Shown: positions 8,247 to 15,862 of the stretch, one piece after another
Numbering within the stretch: the stretch's first letter is position 1
Layout of the letters: every line of letters starts with the position of its first letter
Origin: WTGA01 sp965231865
GTDB lineage: Bacteria > Pseudomonadota > Gammaproteobacteria > Arenicellales > Poriferihabitantaceae
Assembly (NCBI GenBank): GCA_965231865.1
Contig: CBDDOJ010000001.1
Span: forward strand, 434,001 to 498,000
Length of the DNA stretch: 64,000 nt
Reading direction: 5' to 3'
Notes under the pieces: generated by a model
Database searches by the model: none
Seen by the model: the letters and a program-made list of their open reading frames with translations, nothing else
What the model was told of the DNA's origin: nothing
Translations under genes and position numbers: made by a program

Positions 8247-9020
8247 TCATCGGGGAGTACGGGCCCGGAAATGGCCCTGCCCGATCCCTCCTTCGACAAA
8301 CGCACGCTCCCGGGTCCGGGTCCAATCCAGGCAGGTTTCATATCCTGCATCCCCCAGTATTTTGGTGAGTTCGTCCTTCAGTTCCCCCTCCACCCGTTTG
8401 ACGGCACTGTGGGACAGGCGATGAATGTGTCCGGTCCGGTCAGAGAGGGAAATCTGTTCAAACCCGCTGTCTTCAAAAGCCGAGGCCAGTTTATGCTCAT
8501 CGACAAAATAAAAATTCAGCCCCCGTTCCCGCAACAATCGGTCCCACCGCCGATAGGAAGCATTGTCTTTCAGCTTCAGCCATTCGCATCCGGCCACCAC
8601 CGCTTTGGGCTTCAGCACCCTCCTGACTTCTCCCAAAAACGGTCGCAATTCCGGCAAGTGGCAGGTCACAGCCGTCAAATACACCAGGTCGAAGGTGGCA
8701 TTTTCAAACGGCAGCGGCCCGGGTTCAATCTTCTTCAGGACGACCCGGCTTTCGAGGTGATGCTTCCGGACCAGTGCGGCCGCACGTTCCAGTACCTGGG
8801 GGTCAATGTCCACCCCTGTCACGGACTTTGCCAGATGGTTCCTGGCCAGGGCCACACTCGCCCCGCCCAGCCCGCATCCAAGGTCGAGGACGGATGTCCC
8901 CGACAGGTCGATCCCGTCGACGATGGAGGCCACTTCATCGTCTCCGCCTGCTGAAAGATAGCCCTCGCCATAAATCAGCTCCATGGTGGCGATATTTTGT
9001 GCGTTGTAGTTGTTCGACAT
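8247..9020 (-). CDS. SAM-dependent methyltransferase, phosphoethanolamine N-methyltransferase-like
   Basis: A 257-residue class I methyltransferase. Motif I is VLDLGCGLGGAS, motif II contains TGVDIDP, and the FDLVYLTAVTCHL segment is the post-motif region. The N-terminal IYGEGYLSAGGDDEV resembles the pre-SAM segment of phosphoethanolamine and other small-amine N-methyltransferases, so a small polar amine is the likeliest acceptor. The C-terminal 60 residues have no motif I recognise. The gene is divergent from the dimethylformamidase-like gene, with only 48 bases between start codons, so the two promoters must overlap. The oxygenase gene downstream probably acts on the same metabolite. Confidence 0.83.
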   Translation of the reverse strand: MSNNYNAQNIATMELIYGEGYLSAGGDDEVASIVDGIDLSGTSVLDLGCGLGGASVALARNHLAKSVTGVDIDPQVLERAAALVRKHHLESRVVLKKIEPGPLPFENATFDLVYLTAVTCHLPELRPFLGEVRRVLKPKAVVAGCEWLKLKDNASYRRWDRLLRERGLNFYFVDEHKLASAFEDSGFEQISLSDRTGHIHRLSHSAVKRVEGELKDELTKILGDAGYETCLDWTRTRERAFVEGGIGQGHFRARTPR

Positions 9021-9068
9021 GGTGATAAGATTTCAAAAATCCCCAATACCCCGGATCATAATGACAAG

Positions 9069-11267
9069 ATGCAGAATATTCCATTAATCGGTTACGTTTA
9101 TCCGCTGTCCGGAAAACCCGGCGATACGCTGGATTTCAAGATCAGCAGTGAACAGGACAAGGATATCACCGTCAGCATGGTCTGTGTTGTCTGTGCCGAC
9201 CCGAACCCGGAGAGTCCAGGAATCATTGAACATCCTGTCCCCAGTTGTATTGATGGAAAATATCCTTCCCTGGATCAGCCAATCTGCCCGGGATCGTATG
9301 CCATGGCCCCGGTGAAGGATCGGTCCTTCGACGCGCATTCCTGCTCCTTCGTCATCAACCTGTGGCCGACACTGCGGTCGGACCGGACCCAGACCATCTT
9401 CCAGGTTAAGTGGGAAATGGACCCGGATGCAATTGCACTGTCCATCAATCCTGAAGGGTGCCTGACCCTTGTCCGCACCACTGCATGGGGCAACATGCCT
9501 GCCGAAAGCACCGGGAACCCGTTGACGCTGCGCCACTGGTACCGGGCCTACCTGGTCCGGGATTGCGGGAACCGCACACTGCGGTTCGGGGTCCTGGACC
9601 CGGGCACCGGGGAAATCAGCGAAAGTTCAGTGTCCACAGATGGCCGGCCCGGGACCCGGCAACCGCCGGATACCTTCGTTATAGCCGCTGCATTGTCTCC
9701 GAAGCCCTGCCTTCATTTCAATGGAAAACTGGAATCTCCAGCCATATTCGCAGAAAAGCTGAGCCCGCAGCAGGTCGCAGACCCATCGCTGTGGACCCGT
9801 CATTCCCTGGTATCCTGCTGGGATTTCAGCCGGGACATCCAGACCACGAAGATTGTGGATGTCGGCCCCGCCGACGCCCACGGGAAGCTGGTGAACCTCC
9901 CATCCCGGGGGAGGATGGGATCAAACTGGACAGGCAGGGAACGAAACTGGAATCACTGCCCACAACAGTATGGTGCCATTCATTTTCACGAAGACGACCT
10001 CTGTCAGTTTGACTGGACAACCACTTTCCGCTTCACCATTCCCAGTGACCTGAAATCCGGCATTTATGCCGCCAAGCTGAGATGCGGAGACAGTGAGGAC
10101 AACATCCCGTTTTTTGTATGCGCACCGGCGAACGGGCCCGGGAAAAATCTGGGGGTATTGCTGCCCACGTTTACCTATGCGCTCTACGGCAATCATGCCC
10201 GGACGGATTACGAACCCGCCTGGCTCGATCATTTCAAACTCAGGAATGCCTACCCGTGGAACCCGGCGGAATATCCCCAATACGGTTTGTCCACCTACAA
10301 TACCCACCGTGATGGCAGCGGTATTTGCCATGCGTCCTGCCAGCGCCCATTGATGACACTTAAATCCGGGTACATCACCTTCGGCAATACCACCTGTTCC
10401 GGGCTCAGGCATTTCCAGGCTGACTCGCATTTGATTGCCTGGCTGGAACAATACAATTTCGACTACGATATCCTGACCGACCAGGAACTCAACGATCAGG
10501 GCCTGGGGGCGATTGAACGCTATGGGACGATCATGACCGGTACCCACCCCGAATACCATACCCCCGGCATGCTCGATGCCCTCATGGACTACCGGCAATC
10601 CGGCGGAAACCTGGTGTATCCCGGTGGCAATGGATTTTACTGGAAAATTGCCGAACACGCCGAAAGCAGGGGCACCCTTGAAGTGCGGCGTGCCGAAGGC
10701 GGTATTCGTGCCTGGGCCGCCGAGCCCGGGGAATATTACCATGCCTTCGATGGGGAGTACGGAGGACTGTGGCGACGGAACAATCGCCCTCCGCAACAGC
10801 TCGCCGGTATCGGTTTCACCGCCCAGGGAAAATTCACCGGGTCCCACTACCGGCGTACCCGGGACAGTTATGATCATCCCGGCGTGAACCACCTGTTTGA
10901 AGGCATTGACGATGAAATACTGGGTGATTTCGGGCTTTGCGGTCACGGTGCTGCCGGGTTCGAACTGGACCGTGCGGACCCTGCGCTCGGAACCACTGAA
11001 AATACCGTCGTCCTGGCACGATCTGAAGCGCATGATGGGGATTTCATGGTGGTTCCTGAAGAATGCCTGACCCATCTCACCACCGTATCGGGAGAGCCGG
11101 CGGAACAACTGATCCGTGCGGACATGGTTTACCAGCAAAACCGGTCCGGATCCAAATTATTTTCTGTTGGCTCCATTACGTTCTGTGGTAGCCTTCTGGT
11201 CAATAATGGAGAAAACAATATCAGCCGATTATTGAAAAATGTGCTGCATGATTTTGAAGGCCCGTAA
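9069..11267 (+). CDS. N,N-dimethylformamidase large-subunit-like protein
   Basis: A 732-residue protein of the dimethylformamidase beta-subunit family. A jelly-roll LamG-like region lies at about 190-310 (FNGKLESPAIFAEKLSPQQV and WTRHSLVSCWDFSRD). The C-terminal domain (about 355-690) carries LPTFTYALYGNHARTD, SLIA-type HFQADSHLIAWLEQYN and TGTHPEYHTPGMLDALMDY, the H-P-E-Y motif expected to supply an iron ligand. The known enzyme hydrolyses dimethylformamide to dimethylamine and formate and needs a small alpha subunit, which I do not find here. The start at 9069 is preferred over an upstream GTG-type start that would overlap the divergent methyltransferase gene. Natural substrate is probably another N-substituted amide. 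Confidence 0.8.
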   Translation: MQNIPLIGYVYPLSGKPGDTLDFKISSEQDKDITVSMVCVVCADPNPESPGIIEHPVPSCIDGKYPSLDQPICPGSYAMAPVKDRSFDAHSCSFVINLWPTLRSDRTQTIFQVKWEMDPDAIALSINPEGCLTLVRTTAWGNMPAESTGNPLTLRHWYRAYLVRDCGNRTLRFGVLDPGTGEISESSVSTDGRPGTRQPPDTFVIAAALSPKPCLHFNGKLESPAIFAEKLSPQQVADPSLWTRHSLVSCWDFSRDIQTTKIVDVGPADAHGKLVNLPSRGRMGSNWTGRERNWNHCPQQYGAIHFHEDDLCQFDWTTTFRFTIPSDLKSGIYAAKLRCGDSEDNIPFFVCAPANGPGKNLGVLLPTFTYALYGNHARTDYEPAWLDHFKLRNAYPWNPAEYPQYGLSTYNTHRDGSGICHASCQRPLMTLKSGYITFGNTTCSGLRHFQADSHLIAWLEQYNFDYDILTDQELNDQGLGAIERYGTIMTGTHPEYHTPGMLDALMDYRQSGGNLVYPGGNGFYWKIAEHAESRGTLEVRRAEGGIRAWAAEPGEYYHAFDGEYGGLWRRNNRPPQQLAGIGFTAQGKFTGSHYRRTRDSYDHPGVNHLFEGIDDEILGDFGLCGHGAAGFELDRADPALGTTENTVVLARSEAHDGDFMVVPEECLTHLTTVSGEPAEQLIRADMVYQQNRSGSKLFSVGSITFCGSLLVNNGENNISRLLKNVLHDFEGP

Positions 11268-11395
11268 TCCGTCTGTGGGCGCGATGGTGGCGTGCATGTC
11301 CTGTCATACCCCCGGGATAATCCCTGAAATAGCCCCTGACGTGGCCACCCTCATCCAACCTGAACAACGCGCGGGGCGTACAGCCGGGGGATAAA

Positions 11396-12169
11396 GTGAT
11401 ACTCGTTGAGCATCTTCCCCATGAACTCGATAGCGGAATCGCCAATCGGGCCAGTATCGGGTTGATTGTGCTGGCGACGGACTACACCATCGAATATGAA
11501 TGGCGGCGGATCTTTCATGCCGTAAACGGTGCCGCCGTCTATCACAGCCGTATTCTGAATGATGACCATATCACCCCGGACAATCTCAGGGCGATGGCGC
11601 CCCGCATCACCGATTCCGCCTCCCTGATCACCCCCGACACCCCCCTGGATGTGGTGGCCTATGGCTGCACTTCCGCTTCCATGGCCATCGGCGAAGAGGC
11701 GGTGTTCGAGAAGATCGGAAAAGCGAAACCTGGTGCGCAATGCACCACCCCCATCACCGCCGCATTTGCGGCGTTCAAGGCATTCAACGCAAAACGGGTT
11801 GGTGTGTTGACCCCCTATCCTGCGGATGTCAATCGAATTGTTGCCGGGTATATGACCGGCAAGGGAATCGAGGTTCCCGTCTTCGGGTCGTTCAACGAAG
11901 ACCTGGATACCCGGGTATCCCGCATCTGTGCGGCTTCCATTGAAAGCGGGGTCCGGGAACTGGTCCAACAAGCCTCCGTGGATGCCATATTCGTCTCGTG
12001 CACCTCGGTACGGCTTGTCGATGCCTGCAAGGAGATGGAAGACAATCTGGGGATTCCCCTCACCTCTTCCAACCATGCCATGGCCTGGCACGCCATGCGT
12101 CTGGCGGGAATTGAGGACAGATTGACTGAATTCGGATCATTGTACGGACTTTCCCTGTCACGGTCCTGA
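11396..12169 (+). CDS. Asp/Glu racemase superfamily protein, maleate isomerase/EutA-like
   Basis: A 257-residue member of the Asp/Glu racemase fold with two catalytic-type cysteines, one in VVAYGCTSASMAIG and one in IFVSCTSVRLVD, spaced as in maleate cis-trans isomerase, arylmalonate decarboxylase and the ectoine-utilisation protein EutA. It starts with GTG at 11396; a TAG at 11330 closes the frame upstream and no better start exists. It lies 128 bases after the dimethylformamidase-like gene on the same strand and may act on the acid released by that amidase (inference). Which of the family's reactions it performs cannot be read from the sequence. Confidence 0.8.
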   Translation: MILVEHLPHELDSGIANRASIGLIVLATDYTIEYEWRRIFHAVNGAAVYHSRILNDDHITPDNLRAMAPRITDSASLITPDTPLDVVAYGCTSASMAIGEEAVFEKIGKAKPGAQCTTPITAAFAAFKAFNAKRVGVLTPYPADVNRIVAGYMTGKGIEVPVFGSFNEDLDTRVSRICAASIESGVRELVQQASVDAIFVSCTSVRLVDACKEMEDNLGIPLTSSNHAMAWHAMRLAGIEDRLTEFGSLYGLSLSRS

Positions 12170-12211
12170 ATGGAGTGGTCCGGCACATGAACCATTCAGC
12201 CAGGCGCCGGT

Positions 12212-12874
12212 TTATTTTTTTCGGGCCAGAAACAGGCCATCTCCCACCGCTACCATGGCAATGTCCACCCGATCATCCCTGGAAATCCGCCGGTTGATCA
12301 TTCGGATCGCGGTGGTGCTTTCCTCGTTGTTTTCTTCATCAATGACGGCCCCTCCCCAGAAAACGTTGTCGACAACGATCAGGCCATTGCGCCGTACCAA
12401 CCGGACGGCGCGCTCATAATATTCCCCATAGTTCACCTTGTCCGCATCAATAAAAACAAGGTCCACGTGACCTTCCAGTCCACTGGATATCAACGCATCC
12501 AGGGTATCCAGCGCGGGACCGATTCGCAATGTTATCTTTTCGGCCACCCCCGCCTGTTTCCAGAAGGGCTTTCCAATGTCCGTCCATTCGGTGCTGATGT
12601 CACAGGCAATCACCCTGCCATCTTCAGGCAGGGCCTGGGCCATGCACAAGGTACTGTATCCGGTGAATGTGCCGATCTCAATGACGGTCTTTGCGTTCAC
12701 CAGCTGCACCAGCATTGCCATAAACTGGCCCTGGTCAGGGGAGATCTGCATCATCGCCATTTCCATTTTCCGGGTGGCTTCTCTCAACTGTTTGAGTGCG
12801 TCGGATTCCCGGACAGAAACCGATACCAGGTATTCATACAGTGAGGCTTCATGGTTCAACGGGTTTTTGGACAT
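12212..12874 (-). CDS. O-methyltransferase, caffeoyl-CoA type
   Basis: A 220-residue class I methyltransferase of the cation-dependent O-methyltransferase family. Visible are VIEIGTFTGYSTLCMAQALP (SAM motif I), VIACDIS, the metal-binding aspartates in LVFIDADKVNYGEYYE, and VVDNVFWGG. These enzymes methylate catechol-like hydroxyls using Mg2+ or Ca2+. It is the last of three closely spaced minus-strand genes (gaps of 10 and 8 bases) with the glyoxalase-like and M24 genes, so all three are likely one operon. It converges on the racemase-like gene that ends at 12169. Confidence 0.9.
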   Translation of the reverse strand: MSKNPLNHEASLYEYLVSVSVRESDALKQLREATRKMEMAMMQISPDQGQFMAMLVQLVNAKTVIEIGTFTGYSTLCMAQALPEDGRVIACDISTEWTDIGKPFWKQAGVAEKITLRIGPALDTLDALISSGLEGHVDLVFIDADKVNYGEYYERAVRLVRRNGLIVVDNVFWGGAVIDEENNEESTTAIRMINRRISRDDRVDIAMVAVGDGLFLARKK

Positions 12875-12885
12875 GGTCTTCCCTC

Positions 12886-13548
12886 CTACGTTCCAGTTGC
12901 GCTTGAGATCACGGTTTCCCCATGGGGGCCATCCACCACCAGTTCCATGTACGGAGAAACGGAATCCCCGGTCTCATGGACATCCACCACAGAACCGGCA
13001 CCGATTGATTTCAGCGCATCTTCAAGCCATTGGCGGCGTGGATGGTGCAAATTGAAGGATTTGAAATGGCAATCCAGTTGGGACATCTGTTCAGATGGAT
13101 GAAAGTCAACCAGCCATTCAATACAAAGAGGGATGAACCCGGCACCGGGCATTCGTCCGTCTTCCGTCAAAGCCACCTTCCACTTCAGATGATCCCGGCG
13201 TGCTTCCGCCACCGTGCCAAGGGGAAGGGTTGAATCCAGCAGCAGGGAGTCCAGGGAATCCGTATTGACCGCCCATGTCAGCAATTTCGGGCCGCCATCC
13301 AGGGTATTTCGGACATGGGGGTCATCCAGACCAAACCAGCGGGGAGAAGACGGTGCCTGCATTGCGGGATGGATTGCGATGACCTCCAGATAGACCCCCC
13401 TGCCAAGCGACATGACCTTGTTGCAGGTTCCCATCATGTCGTGGCAGCCCCCGTCCGGGATGGTGACCCCCATTTTTTCATGAATGTAGGCAGCCCCCTG
13501 CTCCAGGGTCTTTGCAGCGATTACAATATGGTCCAATCGGGTGGTCAT
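12886..13548 (-). CDS. VOC-superfamily glyoxalase-like protein
   Basis: A 220-residue protein of the glyoxalase-like (Glyoxalase_3) group. The N-terminal LDHIVIAAKTLEQGAAYI opening and the CNKVMSLGRGVYLEVIAI strand with its acidic residue are typical of vicinal-oxygen-chelate proteins. Later a second module includes HPRRQWLEDALKSIGA. Members of this group are mostly uncharacterised; the metal ligands would be the first histidine and the glutamate in YLEVIAI. It is the middle gene of the M24-VOC-O-methyltransferase operon. I cannot name a reaction. Confidence 0.8.
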   Translation of the reverse strand: MTTRLDHIVIAAKTLEQGAAYIHEKMGVTIPDGGCHDMMGTCNKVMSLGRGVYLEVIAIHPAMQAPSSPRWFGLDDPHVRNTLDGGPKLLTWAVNTDSLDSLLLDSTLPLGTVAEARRDHLKWKVALTEDGRMPGAGFIPLCIEWLVDFHPSEQMSQLDCHFKSFNLHHPRRQWLEDALKSIGAGSVVDVHETGDSVSPYMELVVDGPHGETVISSATGT

Positions 13549-13556
13549 GGGTGGGA

Positions 13557-14798
13557 TCAGTGAACAATACCGAGTTCATACGGAATCTCTTCGGTCGCCC
13601 TGACCACCCTGTCTTCATAGAACAGGAAGGACTCCACCACGAAGAATGCACCGACCTGGCCGGGCAGAAAAACCTGAATTTCAAAATTAACCGCTGTATT
13701 GGGTTCAAAAATCCTGTCCGCATTCTTTTCCGATAACGGGTCGTAGACAAAATTTCCCACCCAGTCGGAAAAAAAGCCGATCCCCATTTCATATCCACCT
13801 ATCCAGCCCCTGCTGTCCCACAATCCCTGCTCTTCGTAATACTGCTTTACCCGCCGATTGAGTTCGCACACCGGCAGATTGGGCCGCAGACAGTCATTGG
13901 CCACTTCCATGGCACCGACTGCACGCTCGGCCACATCCAGCACCCTGTGTGCCGGTTGTCCCACATGGAATGTCCTGGCTGCGTTGATATGATACCGCTT
14001 GTGCACCCCGGACAAATCCAGCGTCACGACTTCACCGTCCCGGATTTTTTTTCTCGTTGATACTCCATGGGTTGCACAGGTCTTCCTGCCCGAAAGCACC
14101 GGTATCATCATTGCGGGCAATTCGCCCCCCGCCGAGGCCATTGCCCGGATCACTTCCCCCTGCACCTCCAGTTCGGTTACCTCCGGGCGGATTGCCAGGC
14201 CTGCCGCCACCTGACCGATGGTGGCAATACGTGCCGCCTCTTCAAGGCAGGCCATTTCCGCCGGAGATTTTTTCCAGCGCACTTCCCGTAAAACATGGCT
14301 GCCATCCACCACTTTCGCCCCCCCACGCTCCATCCTGGACTGGAGTAACCCACTGACTGCGGGGTTGGGACGCATGGCCCGGTATTCAAGTCCCACGGTA
14401 CCATTCAGCCATCCCTGTGCCTTGAGTTCATCGACAATAAACCGGGTACCATCCCGATAACTTTCCGGAGGAAAATAACGGACATCGCCATCCACTGAAA
14501 ACATCCGGGTCAAAAAGGCCTCCCGTTCGGATTCAAAGTGGATGAATCCGTCATGGTCCACATGCACTGCAAAACCATTGGATGGCGGCCATTCCACCGG
14601 ACTTTCCGTTTGATACCACATGCACTGGTAGCCGCTCAGGTAATACATGCTTTCCGGAGAGGTCAGGAACAGGCAATCCATTTCCTCTCTCGCCATCACG
14701 GCCCTGATCCGGGACAGGCGTTCATCGAATTCCTCTTTGGGAAATGCCGGCTCCCGGTCCGGCACGGCATCAAAATAAATTTCGTTTCTATACGGCAT
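13557..14798 (-). CDS. M24 (pita-bread) family hydrolase lacking metal ligands, creatinase/ectoine-hydrolase-like
   Basis: A 413-residue protein with a creatinase-type N-terminal domain (about 20-165, including MDCLFLTSPESMYYLSGY) and an M24 C-terminal domain. Metallo-members keep two Asp, one His and two Glu; here the second Asp position reads Asn (HINAARTFHVG) and the metal His region reads GGYEMGIGFFSDWVG, with no His. This matches metal-independent relatives such as creatinase and ectoine hydrolase (DoeA/EutD) rather than Xaa-Pro aminopeptidase. It is first in a three-gene operon with the VOC and O-methyltransferase genes. Likely a C-N bond hydrolase for a small non-peptide substrate; identity unknown. 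Confidence 0.82.
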   Translation of the reverse strand: MPYRNEIYFDAVPDREPAFPKEEFDERLSRIRAVMAREEMDCLFLTSPESMYYLSGYQCMWYQTESPVEWPPSNGFAVHVDHDGFIHFESEREAFLTRMFSVDGDVRYFPPESYRDGTRFIVDELKAQGWLNGTVGLEYRAMRPNPAVSGLLQSRMERGGAKVVDGSHVLREVRWKKSPAEMACLEEAARIATIGQVAAGLAIRPEVTELEVQGEVIRAMASAGGELPAMMIPVLSGRKTCATHGVSTRKKIRDGEVVTLDLSGVHKRYHINAARTFHVGQPAHRVLDVAERAVGAMEVANDCLRPNLPVCELNRRVKQYYEEQGLWDSRGWIGGYEMGIGFFSDWVGNFVYDPLSEKNADRIFEPNTAVNFEIQVFLPGQVGAFFVVESFLFYEDRVVRATEEIPYELGIVH

Positions 14799-14962
14799 TT
14801 CGTATTATCAGCCTGAAAATGGCAGTGTAAACCGGCTCCCTGACTGTGTTGGACTGAAAAGGAAGCCCCAAAATGAATGCCCCGGGCCTATTGATCGGCA
14901 AAGGGCGGCAGAGTAAATTCCTAAATCGTTGGTTCTTTCATTTTAACCCATCCTGGCCCATT

Positions 14963-14969
14963 GGAGGAA
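14963..14969 (+). promoter_or_regulatory. Strong Shine-Dalgarno deciding the PhyH start
   Basis: GGAGGAA sits just upstream of the ATG at 14972. An in-frame ATG at 14873 would add 33 residues unlike the family and has no comparable site, so 14972 is taken as the start. Confidence 0.7.
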
Positions 14970-14971
14970 AC

Positions 14972-15823
14972 ATGCGTTTACCGACCCCTGATCCGATCGC
15001 ATCGGCATACCAGCGCGATGGCTTTTTCTTTCCCGTTGACGCCATGCCGGGAAACCAGGCCCGGGCGTATCGAAAGGAACTGGAGGAAATCGAGGACCGC
15101 GCTGCAAGAGAACCGGAACGGTACAATACGGCAATCTGGTTTACCAATGCCAATTTTGTCCTCCCATTTGTGGATGAAATCACCCGGCTCCCCACGATCC
15201 TTGACCCGGTCAAATCGATACTCGGGCCCAACATTCTGGTCTGGAATGCGAGTTTTTTCATAAAGGAACCCCGGACCCCGGACTTTGTCAGCTGGCACCA
15301 GGATCTCAAGTACTGGGGGCTCACCGGTGCCGAGGAAGTGACTGCGTGGGTCGCCTTGTCCCGGGCAGATGTTCAAAGCGGCTGCATGCGGTTCGTTGCC
15401 GGAAGCCATGAAACCGCTTTGCTGGATCACCGGGATACTTTTGCCGATGAAAATCTCCTCAGCCGGGGCCAGGAACTGGCCGTTGATGTGGATGAAAGCA
15501 AAACGGTGGATGTCGTGTTGAATCCCGGCCAGATGTCACTGCACCACGGACACACCTTTCATGCCTCCCATCCCAACCAGTCGGATGACCGGCGGATAGG
15601 CCTGACCATCCGCTACATCACGGCAGAAATGGCACAGCGTGACGGCATCCGGCCCTACGCCCACCTTGTCGCTGGAGAAGACCGTTGCGGAAACTTTCAG
15701 CTGTTGTCCGGACCAACCGAAATGATGACCCCCCATGATGTCGACCTCGCCGTTGAAAACATCACCATGGTGGAGAAGTTTTTTTATGAAGATACGGCGA
15801 TGTCTGGCAAAACCCTGCGATAA
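14972..15823 (+). CDS. PhyH-family Fe(II)/2-oxoglutarate dioxygenase
   Basis: A 283-residue phytanoyl-CoA dioxygenase-family protein. SWHQDLKYWGL gives the metal His (about 109) and Asp (about 111), the HTFHASHPNQS segment supplies the distal His (about 197), and Arg about 208 in DDRRIGLTIRY is placed for 2-oxoglutarate. VALSRADVQSGCMRFVAGSH is the typical central strand pair. Family members hydroxylate acyl-CoAs, ectoine, amino acids and other small molecules. It is followed after 39 bases by a TPP enzyme and then by a 2-hydroxyacid oxidase, which together suggest alpha-hydroxylation followed by C-C cleavage or oxidation. It is divergent from the M24 operon. Confidence 0.87.
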   Translation: MRLPTPDPIASAYQRDGFFFPVDAMPGNQARAYRKELEEIEDRAAREPERYNTAIWFTNANFVLPFVDEITRLPTILDPVKSILGPNILVWNASFFIKEPRTPDFVSWHQDLKYWGLTGAEEVTAWVALSRADVQSGCMRFVAGSHETALLDHRDTFADENLLSRGQELAVDVDESKTVDVVLNPGQMSLHHGHTFHASHPNQSDDRRIGLTIRYITAEMAQRDGIRPYAHLVAGEDRCGNFQLLSGPTEMMTPHDVDLAVENITMVEKFFYEDTAMSGKTLR

Positions 15824-15862
15824 TACCCTTTTTCCCGATAACCAAACTCACAAATAAACCAT

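Noticed and set aside
13557..14798. Xaa-Pro aminopeptidase
   Set aside because: Key metal ligands of the M24 peptidases are replaced.
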